From: Helicobacter pylori
GTDB taxonomy: Bacteria > Campylobacterota > Campylobacteria > Campylobacterales > Helicobacteraceae
Direction of reading: 5' to 3'
NCBI RefSeq assembly: GCF_030323545.1
Contig: NZ_CP122954.1
Location: forward strand, 1,543,315-1,607,314
DNA: 64,000 nt
The translations under genes and the position numbers were made by a program. The notes under the pieces are model-generated. The model worked only from the letters and a program-made list of their open reading frames with translations. It ran no database searches and was not told where the DNA came from. Shown here piece after piece: positions 35,817 through 44,571 of this stretch (positions are counted from its first letter, which is position 1; each line of letters begins with the position of its first letter).

Positions 35817-36685
35817 TCTCCCTTTAAATGTTTTTCTAAAATTTGAGCTTCATGCGGACTAGCTAAATAGCATTCGCTTTTTTCATGGTAATTTTCTACG
35901 CTTTGCTCTAGCAAACGCTTTTTAACCCCCTTATCAAAATAAAACGCTTCCCCTTTAGCTTTTTCAATGATCAAGGCTAAAGGAAAGACTTCAAAAAGCT
36001 TTCGTAATTTCTTTTGCGGGTAGGAAAACATTCCGCCTTTTTTAATGAGCACATGATGGACATCAGCCACCATAGATCCTGAGTATCGTAAGCGGTAATT
36101 TTCTGCAAAAAATCCTTCCAAAGCCTTTTTCAAGCCCGAAGAAAAATCCTTTTGATTGCCTCCGCTAGCGACGATTTTACCCTTATTTTCTAAAACGATG
36201 GTTTCTATAAAATGGAACTTGTTTTGATAAAAAGCGTAACGATAAACTTCTTCTAAAGCCACCACTAATTCAATTTTATGCCCAAAAACCACATAAAGGC
36301 TTGCGACTAGATTTTGCGCCTTATAATCCTTTTCATAAACCCCTATAATCGTGCCTACTAAGAAATTCGCCTCCATCACTGAACTCCCGTCTAAGGGATC
36401 ATAAGCGATCAAATAAGAGCCGTTTTCTTTAGTAACGGGCGTTTCTTTTTCTTCGCTAAAAACGCTTTTGATGTTTTCTAAACTCAAAAAATTTTCTTCT
36501 AAAAATTTGTCTAGGGCTAAATCCGCTTTAATGGGCGTATCCCCGCTGCTGTTTTCTAACTTAGTGTAACTCCCAGCGTCTGGCTTTTCTAAAATTTCTT
36601 GGGCTTTTTTAACCCCTTTTTCTAAAAGACTGATGATTTCTATAACGATGTTTGCATGCTTGCCTTTAAAATGTTTGTAATCCAT
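35813..36685 (-). CDS. fbp: fructose-1,6-bisphosphatase (class I)
   Basis: A 290-residue gluconeogenic phosphatase converting fructose 1,6-bisphosphate to fructose 6-phosphate. The metal-binding signature AYDPLDGSSVMEANF is present, preceded by FSEEKE, and the C-terminal GAxF-type substrate loop is represented by GGMFSYP. It is shorter than E. coli Fbp (332), the usual case here. It diverges from rpe over a 70-bp gap. Confidence 0.92.
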   Translation of the reverse strand: MDYKHFKGKHANIVIEIISLLEKGVKKAQEILEKPDAGSYTKLENSSGDTPIKADLALDKFLEENFLSLENIKSVFSEEKETPVTKENGSYLIAYDPLDGSSVMEANFLVGTIIGVYEKDYKAQNLVASLYVVFGHKIELVVALEEVYRYAFYQNKFHFIETIVLENKGKIVASGGNQKDFSSGLKKALEGFFAENYRLRYSGSMVADVHHVLIKKGGMFSYPQKKLRKLFEVFPLALIIEKAKGEAFYFDKGVKKRLLEQSVENYHEKSECYLASPHEAQILEKHLKGE

Positions 36686-36755
36686 AAAAACCCTTTTATG
36701 ATTTGATTAAAGATGCTAATATTTTACTTTAAAACATTAAAAATAGGGAAGTATT

Positions 36756-37409
36756 TTGAAAGTAGCTCCGAGCCTTTTGAGCGCTGATTTTATGCATTTA
36801 GCCAAAGAGATAGAGAGCGTGAGTAACGCTGATTTTTTGCATGTGGATGTGATGGATGGGCATTATGTGCCTAATTTAACCATGGGGCCTGTAATTTTAG
36901 AGAATGTTACTCAAATGAGCAAAGTGCCTTTAGATGTGCATTTAATGGTAGAAAATGCGAGCTTTTTTGTAGAATTGTTCGCTCCTTTAAAACCGCAAAT
37001 CATCAGCATTCATGCAGAAAATGAAAAGCACCCCCACAGGGTGTTGCAACTCATTAGAAATTCAGGCATCACACCAGGCATTGTCCTAAACCCCCACACG
37101 CATGAAGAAAGTATTAAATACTTGCTAGAAAGCGTGGAGTTAGTGCTTTTAATGAGCGTGAATCCGGGCTTTGGTGGGCAGAAGTTTTTAGATCTGGTGC
37201 TAGAAAAGTGTTTGAAAGTTAAAGAATTGATCAAACGCTACAACCCTAGCTGTCTTTTAGAAGTGGATGGGGGCGTGAATGATACAAATATCTTTAAACT
37301 CCAACAAGCGGGCGTGGATGTGGTGGTTTCAGGGAGTTATATTTTTAAATCCAAAGATCGTAAGCTGGCTATTGAAGGCTTACAGAATGTCAGACAGCCT
37401 CTTGCATAA
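36756..37409 (+). CDS. rpe: ribulose-phosphate 3-epimerase
   Basis: A 217-residue TIM-barrel epimerase linking ribulose 5-phosphate and xylulose 5-phosphate. Visible signatures are LHVDVMDGHYVPNLTMGP near residue 30, DVHLMVE near 66 and MSVNPGFGGQKF near 135. These hold the metal and phosphate ligands. It starts at ATG 36756 and its 3' end overlaps the dnaQ start by 23 bp. Confidence 0.95.
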   Translation: MKVAPSLLSADFMHLAKEIESVSNADFLHVDVMDGHYVPNLTMGPVILENVTQMSKVPLDVHLMVENASFFVELFAPLKPQIISIHAENEKHPHRVLQLIRNSGITPGIVLNPHTHEESIKYLLESVELVLLMSVNPGFGGQKFLDLVLEKCLKVKELIKRYNPSCLLEVDGGVNDTNIFKLQQAGVDVVVSGSYIFKSKDRKLAIEGLQNVRQPLA

Positions 37410-38250
37410 AGACATTCAAGCCCTAATCGCTCGCTTAAAGCACCAGGATTTAAGCTTGGGCATGCTAGAAAAATCGCTCTCTCGCCTTATTTATGATGAA
37501 ATCAATTTGGAATATTTAAAAGCGTGCGGGCTTAATTTCATAGAAACGAGTGAAAATTTAATCACGCTCAAAAACCTTAAAACCCCCCTTAAAGATGAGG
37601 TTTTTTCCTTCATTGATTTAGAAACCACCGGCTCTTGCCCCCTAAAACATGAGATTTTAGAAATTGGAGCCGTGCAAGTGAAGGGAGGGGAAATCATCAA
37701 TCGTTTTGAAACCCTTGTGAAAGTCAAAAGCGTGCCTGATTATATCGCTGAACTTACAGGCATCGCTTATGAAGACACCCTAAACGCCCCAAGCGTGCAT
37801 GAAGCTTTGCAAGAATTGCGGCTTTTTTTAGGCAGTAGCGTGTTTGTAGCCCATAACGCTAATTTTGATTACAACTTTTTAGGGCGTTATTTTGTGGAAA
37901 AATTGCATTGCCCCTTATTGAATTTAAAGCTTTGCACTTTGGATTTATCCAAACGAGCCATTTTGTCCATGCGTTATTCTTTGAGCTTTTTAAAAGAGCT
38001 TTTAGGGTTTGGCATAGAAGTCAGCCATAGAGCCTATGCGGACGCTTTAGCGAGCTATAAGCTCTTTGAAATATGCTTATTAAACCTGCCCAGTTACATC
38101 AAAACGACGATGGATTTGATTGATTTTTCCCAATGTGCTAACACCTTGATCAAAAGACCCCCAAGAGCCAGATACCAAGAGGCTCCACCGCCATTTTCTC
38201 TTTTTGAGAGGACAAAGGGCTTGTTCAATATCATAAAAGCAACCAGTTAA
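37387..38250 (+). CDS. dnaQ: DNA polymerase III epsilon-type 3'-5' exonuclease (DnaQ family)
   Basis: 287 residues with a DEDDh exonuclease domain: Exo I FIDLETTG, Exo II HNANFDYNFL and Exo III HRAYADALAS, which supply the four acidic residues and the catalytic His. An extra N-terminal region of about 65 residues precedes the nuclease. The frame is open from 37279 inside rpe. ATG 37387 is the first start that gives a sensible N-terminus and leaves only a 23-bp overlap. It could proofread for Pol III or act as an independent nuclease. Confidence 0.88.
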   Translation: MSDSLLHKDIQALIARLKHQDLSLGMLEKSLSRLIYDEINLEYLKACGLNFIETSENLITLKNLKTPLKDEVFSFIDLETTGSCPLKHEILEIGAVQVKGGEIINRFETLVKVKSVPDYIAELTGIAYEDTLNAPSVHEALQELRLFLGSSVFVAHNANFDYNFLGRYFVEKLHCPLLNLKLCTLDLSKRAILSMRYSLSFLKELLGFGIEVSHRAYADALASYKLFEICLLNLPSYIKTTMDLIDFSQCANTLIKRPPRARYQEAPPPFSLFERTKGLFNIIKATS

Positions 38251-38275
38251 ACGAACGCTGTTTAAGTGGGTTTGA

Positions 38276-38422
38276 TTAGGGGTGAAATTTTAACATATCC
38301 ATTTGATACTTTTGAATGTTGCCTAGTATTTTAATCTTATCTGCTACTTCGCACTCATCGTATATCTTTTTGTATTCTTGTATGATATTGACTTCATCGT
38401 TGTTTTTATTATCCATGCTCAT
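38276..38422 (-). CDS. small 48-residue ORF, function unknown
   Basis: A short frame (MSMDNKNNDEVNIIQEYKKI at the start, ending MLKFHP) rich in Lys, Asp and Asn with predicted helix. TATAAT on the same strand (38434-38429) ends 7 bp before the ATG, so transcription would start at or near the first codon. That implies a leaderless message, or use of the second ATG at 38416. It lies at the end of a minus-strand cluster of unknown genes. Coding status is plausible but unproven. Confidence 0.45.
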   Translation of the reverse strand: MSMDNKNNDEVNIIQEYKKIYDECEVADKIKILGNIQKYQMDMLKFHP

Positions 38423-38491
38423 AGTATGATTATACTAAAATAATTAGGTTGTGGTATAGTTCGGTATCGTTTGTTTTTTAAAGCAAGGAAG

Positions 38492-38516
38492 CCCCTTATA
38501 AAATAGGGGTTTTTTT
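38492..38516 (+). terminator. rho-independent terminator after dnaQ
   Basis: CCCCT (38492-38496) pairs with AGGGG (38505-38509) and is followed directly by seven T (38510-38516). It is oriented to stop plus-strand transcription coming from rpe-dnaQ before it opposes the unknown minus-strand genes. Confidence 0.7.
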
Positions 38517-38521
38517 GTGGA

Positions 38522-38884
38522 TTATTTTTTAGCTTGTTTTAGCTTGGTTACTTCTTGCTGTAGCTTTTTAATACGGTTTTCTAACAATACCACTTTTGCG
38601 ACTATGGAATACATATCCGCATTGGCTTGCTGTAGTTGTTCGTGGTTCTTTTTAATCTCATTGGTCATCATTACCATAGCATTCATTACCCCTTTTATTC
38701 TTTTATCTGTATTGATAATGGCCTCAATAATTGTTTTTTTGTAAATGGGCTCACCCTCTGTTGTATAACCAAAAATATAATCGCTAGCAAACGCTAACGC
38801 CCCCATTACTACTAAACCTAAACAAATCGCTTTAATTTTATTTCGTTCTCCTCCACTGTTGTTTTGCTCTCTTTTGCTACACAA
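38522..38884 (-). CDS. membrane-anchored coiled-coil protein, possibly phage-derived
   Basis: Up to 120 residues from TTG 38884. A basic N-terminus is followed by one membrane segment (AICLGLVVMGALAFA, about residues 19-33), a linker, and a long C-terminal coiled coil with heptads (about residues 80-117). No catalytic motif is seen. The start is unsure: there is no ATG before the membrane segment. An overlapping frame just upstream (about 38965-38840) reads like a second broken small gene. Neighbours on the same strand are also unknown and partly broken. Holin- or spanin-like topology is possible, but only inference. Confidence 0.5.
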   Translation of the reverse strand: MCSKREQNNSGGERNKIKAICLGLVVMGALAFASDYIFGYTTEGEPIYKKTIIEAIINTDKRIKGVMNAMVMMTNEIKKNHEQLQQANADMYSIVAKVVLLENRIKKLQQEVTKLKQAKK

Positions 38885-38965
38885 GCTAAATTAGTGCCTA
38901 AATAGTCTTTCCATATTAACATGCGGTGTTGCTCGTAATAAATTAGCCATTGTGTTTTCCTTTGC

Positions 38966-39553
38966 TTATAATTTAACTTTAATCACATAGCAGTCTTTAA
39001 AGATTGTCTGCGTTGGATTATTCGTATCAAATACGATCTGCCTACCCTCCACTACATTGCTTCGTAACGATACTTTTTGTGAGCCAAAACTTTCCACGCC
39101 AGTCGTTTCTAAAGTGTAGCATTGATTGGTTTTATTCCAACTAATAAATTGCCTACTCCCTTGATTTATAAAACTTAAATCGCATGGTAAGAACACTTCC
39201 ACGCCACTGCCAATTTCGGCTACATAGGTTGTCTGTGTTGGGCGTAAAGCTTTATTTTCATTTGTAGCAAGATTACCAATAAAAATACCATTTAGAATCT
39301 CATTTGTTTCTGTAGGCGTTTCACTAATCTCTAATATGTTTTGATCTATTCTTGCCAAACTGCTTTTTAGTGTGGCACTGATTTTAAGTGTTATTGGTTG
39401 CCCTACTAGCAAAGTTTCACTAGTATTATTGACTGCAGTGAGTAAATTATCTAAATATTTTTGATGCGTTAAGAAACCTGCGATTGGTTTATTAGTTATC
39501 TCTGAATTAAAATGCCAATTATAGTTAGTTGTCGCATTAAAATTAAATCCCAT
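38966..39553 (-). CDS. beta-rich protein of unknown function, structural-protein-like
   Basis: 195 residues with no cysteine-rich or catalytic motif, rich in Thr, Asn and alternating hydrophobic residues, suggesting beta sheet throughout. There is no signal peptide, and its cysteines are few. An 11-bp overlap joins it to the upstream broken gene. Its composition and its place between a Lys/Glu-rich coiled-coil gene and a membrane coiled-coil gene recall scaffold-capsid-membrane protein orders of phages. I do not recognise a family, so this is a hypothesis. Confidence 0.55.
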   Translation of the reverse strand: MGFNFNATTNYNWHFNSEITNKPIAGFLTHQKYLDNLLTAVNNTSETLLVGQPITLKISATLKSSLARIDQNILEISETPTETNEILNGIFIGNLATNENKALRPTQTTYVAEIGSGVEVFLPCDLSFINQGSRQFISWNKTNQCYTLETTGVESFGSQKVSLRSNVVEGRQIVFDTNNPTQTIFKDCYVIKVKL

Positions 39554-40180
39554 ATTTTACTCCTTTTAAATTTTTTTCAAGGCTTATGCTATCTCTAAAT
39601 CTTACCCATCCATTTACATTAGCATAGCGTTTGCTTTGTATCTTTTTTTCGTAGCCTTTTTCGCTCTCGTCTGCTTCCACTCGTGCGAGGTTTTCTTTGT
39701 CTTTTTCAATATCTTTTTTAATTGCTTCACTCATGGCTTGCTTGTCTTTGCCTAGTGTTTCTAATGGTTCGCTCATTGGTGTTTCCTTTGTGTCAATTTC
39801 GCTATGTTTTAACTCAACGCTGTCTTGTTTGTCTTTTTCAATTTCGGCTTTTAGATTTTCTTTTTCATCTTGTCTTTCCTTTGCTTCATTTTTGTCTTTG
39901 ATATTATAATCAAAAAAGTTCGGTATGCCTTTGTTTAGATAACGATAATCATCAACTAAACATGGGCTGATGTGTTTTCTTGTAATGCTTGTTTCATTTT
40001 GCTATCCTTTAAGTCTAGTATGTTTATCTTGCTATTGTCAATTGATTTGCTGTCTTTTTTATCCCTAAAGAGCGTTTTATAGTCAACTTTAGAGAGTCTT
40101 TGCTATATGCTTTTAAAGTTAGTTATAGCTTCCATTAATATAGGTTCTATAATATCATAAATATAATAGTAAGTCAACAT
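39543..40180 (-). pseudogene. Lys/Glu-rich coiled-coil protein gene broken by amber codon and frameshift
   Basis: The reading frame starts at ATG 40180 (MLTYYYIYDIIEPI), meets an in-frame TAG at 40105-40103, and continues (QRLSKVDYKTLF) to MKQALQENT near 39974. A one-base shift then moves coding to the frame that runs on (ITRKHISPCLVDDYRYL) to the stop at 39543. The only intact part is 39776-39543 (77 residues from MSEPLETLG). The C-terminal half is a charged coiled coil. Repaired it would be about 210 residues. Function unknown. Confidence 0.5.
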
Positions 40181-40320
40181 AAAAAACATTTTTATTGTTT
40201 AAATTATTTTAATAGCAGAAAAAAAGTATAAATATAATAATTAAGTAAAACCTACATCAAGTTCTACTTAAACCAAATTAAAAAAATCCATTTAAGTTAT
40301 CTTAACCCTTTAGTTTAACC
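40181..40320. other. AT-rich gap
   Basis: About 140 bp of very AT-rich DNA upstream of the broken coiled-coil gene. I see no gene or clear terminator. The strong AT bias continues that of the unknown cluster and contrasts with the flanking housekeeping genes. Confidence 0.3.
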
Positions 40321-40617
40321 CTACCCCACAATATCCAACAAATGCTCTTCATGCCACAATTCAATTTCTTCTTCTTCCAAGCCAAACGCCTTAGCCCTTT
40401 GGCTGTTTGGATAGCGGTTTTTAGAGCCTTCTTTAGGGTCTTTATCGCTAATGGATTGCATGTTTTCTAATGCTCTTGTCTCTTGGGCTAATTCAAGCTT
40501 ACTTTGAAAGCTTTGCGCTAAATCCAGCATATCACTTCTTGCACCCTGTTGGATAGCAGAATTTAAAGGAGCGTTTTGGTTGATATAAGTTACATTGCCT
40601 AAAGCTGAAACACCCAT
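40321..40617 (-). CDS. conserved 98-residue protein of unknown function
   Basis: A soluble 98-residue protein with a predicted helical middle (about residues 30-52) and an acidic C-terminus (EEEEIELWHEEHLLDIVG). A ribosome site (AAGGAGATTAGC) precedes the ATG at 40617. It follows the NFACT gene by 19 bp on the same strand and so is likely co-transcribed with it. I know it only as an H. pylori conserved gene (HP1391-like) and see no motif that indicates a role. Confidence 0.65.
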   Translation of the reverse strand: MGVSALGNVTYINQNAPLNSAIQQGARSDMLDLAQSFQSKLELAQETRALENMQSISDKDPKEGSKNRYPNSQRAKAFGLEEEEIELWHEEHLLDIVG

Positions 40618-40636
40618 GCTAATCTCCTTAGAATGT

Positions 40637-41944
40637 TTAAGTGTCCTTTAGACTAATAGTTCGGTATTTTGAGTAAATGACATTAGCTCCTTTGATGATT
40701 TTGACAAATTTTCGTTGCGTGTAGTCAATTTCGTAACTATTAAACGCATCTTTTTGCATTTTAATCAACATTTTGGCTAATTCCATAATGACCTCATCTT
40801 TGGGCACGTTCTTTTGGCAAAAAACGATCAAATGCGATCCGGGAATATTTCTTACATGCATCCACAAATCATTCGCTCTTGCGTCTTGTAAGAGTTTGAT
40901 ATTTTCTTTTTGGTTTTTCCCTAAACCGATTTTAAAATCCTTATAATACAGCACTTCATACCCACTCATCGGGCGTTTGATTTTAGAATTTTTAAGGGGC
41001 ATAAACATTTCTAAAACGCTTTCTTCTTGCGCTCCTTTAACATAATTAATTTGGTTTTCTTTAAAAGCGATTTTTTCTTTTAGATTCTCTTCTTCTAAAT
41101 ACAAGAATTGCGATTTTTGTTTCTTTTTCTTGCTGAGAGTGAATTTTTTATTGATAAAAGCGTTTAAGGGCATGCTCTTATCAATTTCAATCGCGCATTC
41201 TTTATCTTCAAAATCCTTTAAAACCACGCGGCTTTCATGCTTATGGATTAAATGTTGGTAAGTGAGTAATAAAGAGGCTTGAGTTTGCAATTCTTTCGCT
41301 TCTAATTGTAAGTTTTTAGGATCTTCTAGTTTTTCTAATTTTTCTTTCAAACGTTCTTTTTGGGCGTTTAATCGCTTGATGATTTGATTTTTTTTGTGTT
41401 CTAATTCTTTATGCTGATAGGATAAAAAATCTTTTTCTAAAATTTCTAACAATCCTTTAAAATCCAAATCCTCTTCTTGATGCTCGTAAATATTAGGAGG
41501 CAATGCCCCTAAAATATCGTTTTTAGCGACCCTGTCATTAAAACGAAAGGCTTCTATCACGCATTTTTCTTGATCTAAAATCATGAGATTGGCTTTTTTA
41601 GGGATCATCTCTAAACGCAAAATAAAAGTTTCACTCTTATAAGCTAAATCTTTAGCGCCCTTGATTTCTAAAATCCGATCGTTATCAATGATGTTTGCTT
41701 GTAAAATTTTGGCGTTTTTAGTGAATTTATTCAAACAAAAATCTAACGCTAGGGTGTTTTTTAAAACGCTCTCTGGGGGTTTTTTGGACAAACCGATATA
41801 AGGCGCGTTCAAATCCACAACAAAGGCGTGTTTTTCTTTAGAAAAAGTCTCTAATAAAAAACTAGATGCATTCAAGCGTTTGAGGTTAAAATGCGTTTGA
41901 GCGTTTAAAAATTCGCTGAATTTCTTTAAAAGAAAAAATTTCAT
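40637..41944 (-). CDS. NFACT-family (RqcH/fibronectin-binding-like) protein
   Basis: 435 residues: an N-terminal NFACT-N domain, a long coiled coil (about residues 165-215) and the C-terminal NFACT-R (DUF814) domain with LWMHVRNIPGSHLIV near residue 365. NFACT proteins bind stalled large ribosomal subunits with peptidyl-tRNA (bacterial RqcH) and were earlier called fibronectin-binding proteins. It is shorter than typical RqcH (about 570), missing part of the N-domain and helix-hairpin-helix. ATGA overlap with recN upstream. It corresponds to HP1392. Confidence 0.8.
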   Translation of the reverse strand: MKFFLLKKFSEFLNAQTHFNLKRLNASSFLLETFSKEKHAFVVDLNAPYIGLSKKPPESVLKNTLALDFCLNKFTKNAKILQANIIDNDRILEIKGAKDLAYKSETFILRLEMIPKKANLMILDQEKCVIEAFRFNDRVAKNDILGALPPNIYEHQEEDLDFKGLLEILEKDFLSYQHKELEHKKNQIIKRLNAQKERLKEKLEKLEDPKNLQLEAKELQTQASLLLTYQHLIHKHESRVVLKDFEDKECAIEIDKSMPLNAFINKKFTLSKKKKQKSQFLYLEEENLKEKIAFKENQINYVKGAQEESVLEMFMPLKNSKIKRPMSGYEVLYYKDFKIGLGKNQKENIKLLQDARANDLWMHVRNIPGSHLIVFCQKNVPKDEVIMELAKMLIKMQKDAFNSYEIDYTQRKFVKIIKGANVIYSKYRTISLKDT

Positions 41945-43515
41945 TCTTGCACCTTTAATTTTTCCTTAGCGAAAGAAATCGCGCTCTCTATATTCTCGCT
42001 CCCTCCTATCATGCGCGCGATTTCTAAAACCCTTTCTTCATTATTGAGAGTTTTTGCAAGGCTTTTGTGGTTTTCTTTGAAAACTAAAATATGGTTTTTA
42101 GCGAGCGCTGGGATATGGACTTGGTGCGAAATGGCAAAGATTTGCGAATGGCTGCTTAAGGTTTCAAGGGCTTTAGAGACCGCCAAACTCTCTTCACCGC
42201 TCAAATTGGAATCCATTTCATCTAACACCAACACGCCTTTAAAATCCTTTAAAAACTCCATTTCTAAAAGCATGAACGCCAGCCTCAAACGGCTGTATTC
42301 TCCAGAGCTTAAGGTTTCTAATTGGGAATTTTGTAAATTCAAAACGAGTTTTTGAGCGCCTTTTTCGCTCATGGGGGCTTCTTCTAAAACCAAGCTAGGG
42401 CTTTTTAGGAGCAAATCTTTCGCTTTAGCGCTTAAAAGAGCGTTAAAACCGGCTAAATATTCTTTTCTAAAGCCGCTTATTTCTTCGCACAATTTCAAGC
42501 ATTCGGTTTTTAATTGTTCTATTTCTTTGTGGTAAGTTTCGCAATGATGATCAATTTCTTTCAGGTTATGCAATTCGTTTTTAACATGCCCTAATCGTTC
42601 TTTAGCATGCGCAATACTCCCGTAATCCTTAATGATCCCGCTTAGCATGCCAAGCCTTTCTAGCACTTTTTCAATATCCAAACGCTCGCACTCTTCTAAT
42701 TTAGCCTGCTCTTTTTCCAACAGAGCGCTCGCTTCTAATAAAGCGCTTTTTAAAAACTCCGCGCTATGGCCCACGCTCTCTAAAGCATGCGTGATTTTGT
42801 GGGTATTTTCTAGCACCTCTAACGCCAGAGCGATTTTATCGTTCAGTTTTTCCTTACTAGAGAGCAATTTTTTTTGCTCTAAAAGGCGTTCGTATTCATC
42901 TTCTTTTAAATCCAGCCTCTCTAATTTCATTTTTTCAAAATTCAATCGTTCTTCTAAATCCTTTTGGAAACGCTTTTTATCCTCTAATAACCGCCTTTCT
43001 TTTTCTAGCTTCTCTAAGCGGGTGAATTTTTCTTCAAGCGCGCCTAAAAGGGGGCTAAACGCCTGGTTTTTGTTTTGGATATAGCCATCTAATAAGGAGA
43101 GCATTAAAATATCGTTGAGTTCATTCTGGCTGAATCTGTCGTTAGATAAGCGTTTGATCAAACCTTTTAATAACGCTTTGAGCGTGTTTTTAGACAGGCT
43201 CGTTTGGTTTAAAAAATAGCGCGTTTTTTCTTTTTTGATCACGCTGATGACTAAGGGTTCATGTTCATCTTCTCTAAAAATGCCGTATTCTTCCGTGTCT
43301 AAAAAAGGCGCGATCAATTCCACTTCAATGTTTGAAGCGTTGCTCTCTTTAAGTCCAAACGCCCCTAAAAGGCTCGCAATCAGAACACTTTTCCCCACCC
43401 CACTAGCCCCACTAATTGCGCTCAAGCCGTCTTTAAACTCTAGATCCAATTTTTCAAAAACAGCGTTTTGACGCACTTTTAAGCGTGTGATTTGAGCGTT
43501 ATTGAAATCTCGCAT
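41941..43515 (-). CDS. recN: DNA repair protein RecN
   Basis: A 524-residue SMC-like ATPase for double-strand break repair. Walker A is SGASGVGKSVLI near residue 37, two long coiled coils fill the centre, and the C-terminal half has the signature LSSGEYSRLRLAF and Walker B VLVLDEMDSNLSG. The length is slightly below the E. coli protein (553). It lies 16 bp after nadK and overlaps the NFACT gene by 4 bp. Confidence 0.93.
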   Translation of the reverse strand: MRDFNNAQITRLKVRQNAVFEKLDLEFKDGLSAISGASGVGKSVLIASLLGAFGLKESNASNIEVELIAPFLDTEEYGIFREDEHEPLVISVIKKEKTRYFLNQTSLSKNTLKALLKGLIKRLSNDRFSQNELNDILMLSLLDGYIQNKNQAFSPLLGALEEKFTRLEKLEKERRLLEDKKRFQKDLEERLNFEKMKLERLDLKEDEYERLLEQKKLLSSKEKLNDKIALALEVLENTHKITHALESVGHSAEFLKSALLEASALLEKEQAKLEECERLDIEKVLERLGMLSGIIKDYGSIAHAKERLGHVKNELHNLKEIDHHCETYHKEIEQLKTECLKLCEEISGFRKEYLAGFNALLSAKAKDLLLKSPSLVLEEAPMSEKGAQKLVLNLQNSQLETLSSGEYSRLRLAFMLLEMEFLKDFKGVLVLDEMDSNLSGEESLAVSKALETLSSHSQIFAISHQVHIPALAKNHILVFKENHKSLAKTLNNEERVLEIARMIGGSENIESAISFAKEKLKVQE

Positions 43516-43531
43516 GTTTTTTACCCTTTTT

Positions 43532-44386
43532 TTATCTTTTTTTGCTAGGGCTTTCCCCCCATAATAGCTTTTCTTTAAGCACTTTAAAATAATCCCTTGA
43601 ATTTTTTTGTAAGAGCTTGGTAGTGGTGGGGCTTTTTTGAATATATAGGGGTTGGTTGGCTTCTAAATCATAGGTGGCTTGCCCATCAATGACCACAAGA
43701 GCGTCTTCATGAGCGCAAAAATTCAAGCAAAATTCCGCTCCTAACACTAAAGGGCGTTGCGTTAAAGAAAAATCGCACAAGGGCGTTAAAATATAGCTCT
43801 GGCTTAAAGCATGCACAATCGGCCCATGAGCGCTCAAATTATAAGCGGTCGAGCCTAGGGGCGTGGCAATGATAAGCCCATCGCCTTTATAGGTGTTAAA
43901 GGGCGTATGGCCTGCGTAAGCTTTGATGTCTAAAACCCCTAAAGCTTTTTTTTTGGCGATCACGATTTCATTGATCGCATAAAAAGAGGTTTTCCCAATA
44001 CGGCCCTCTAAAGCCAAATGCTCTTCTAGTTTGATAGCGCCTTGCTTGAGATCTTGTAAGAAACCTTTCAAACCATTCAATTCAACTGCGCTCAAAAACC
44101 CTAAATTCCCTATTCTAACCCCAAAACATGGCTTATTGTAAGAATGCGTCATTCTTAAAGCCCCTAAAATCGTGCCATCGCCCCCTAAACATAAAAACGC
44201 ATAAGCTTTTTCTATCAATCGTTCATCTTTTGATCCATCAAGGCTATCAATCATAAAGCTTTCAAACCCCTCATCTTCTAAAAGCTTTAAAACCCATTCT
44301 TTAGCTCGCTCTAACTTTTCAAAAAGAGGGTTTTGATAATGAGTGGGTCGCACAAACACGCCGATAGTTTGAAGTGAATCTTTCAT
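43532..44386 (-). CDS. nadK: NAD kinase
   Basis: About 284 residues, phosphorylating NAD to NADP with ATP or polyphosphate. The GGDG motif is seen in FLCLGGDGTILGA (about residue 65), and the second conserved block is GDGLIIATPLGSTAYNLSAHGPIV. The frame opens at 44416, but ATG 44386 (MKDSLQTIGV) gives the normal N-terminus. It heads a nadK-recN-NFACT gene string. Confidence 0.93.
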   Translation of the reverse strand: MKDSLQTIGVFVRPTHYQNPLFEKLERAKEWVLKLLEDEGFESFMIDSLDGSKDERLIEKAYAFLCLGGDGTILGALRMTHSYNKPCFGVRIGNLGFLSAVELNGLKGFLQDLKQGAIKLEEHLALEGRIGKTSFYAINEIVIAKKKALGVLDIKAYAGHTPFNTYKGDGLIIATPLGSTAYNLSAHGPIVHALSQSYILTPLCDFSLTQRPLVLGAEFCLNFCAHEDALVVIDGQATYDLEANQPLYIQKSPTTTKLLQKNSRDYFKVLKEKLLWGESPSKKR

Positions 44387-44571
44387 GCGTATATTGTAGC
44401 TTAAAGCTTGAAACAAAATTTTAAAAAAAGGGGTTTTAGCCGCTTTTTATTAATCTTATGTGAAATTCATAAGGAGTTTTTATTTTTATTAATGTTTCAT
44501 TCTTTAATCGTTTTTAATTGTTTTTTGGGTATTCTTTTTAAGAATGTAAGCATTATGTTAAGGAATCATGC

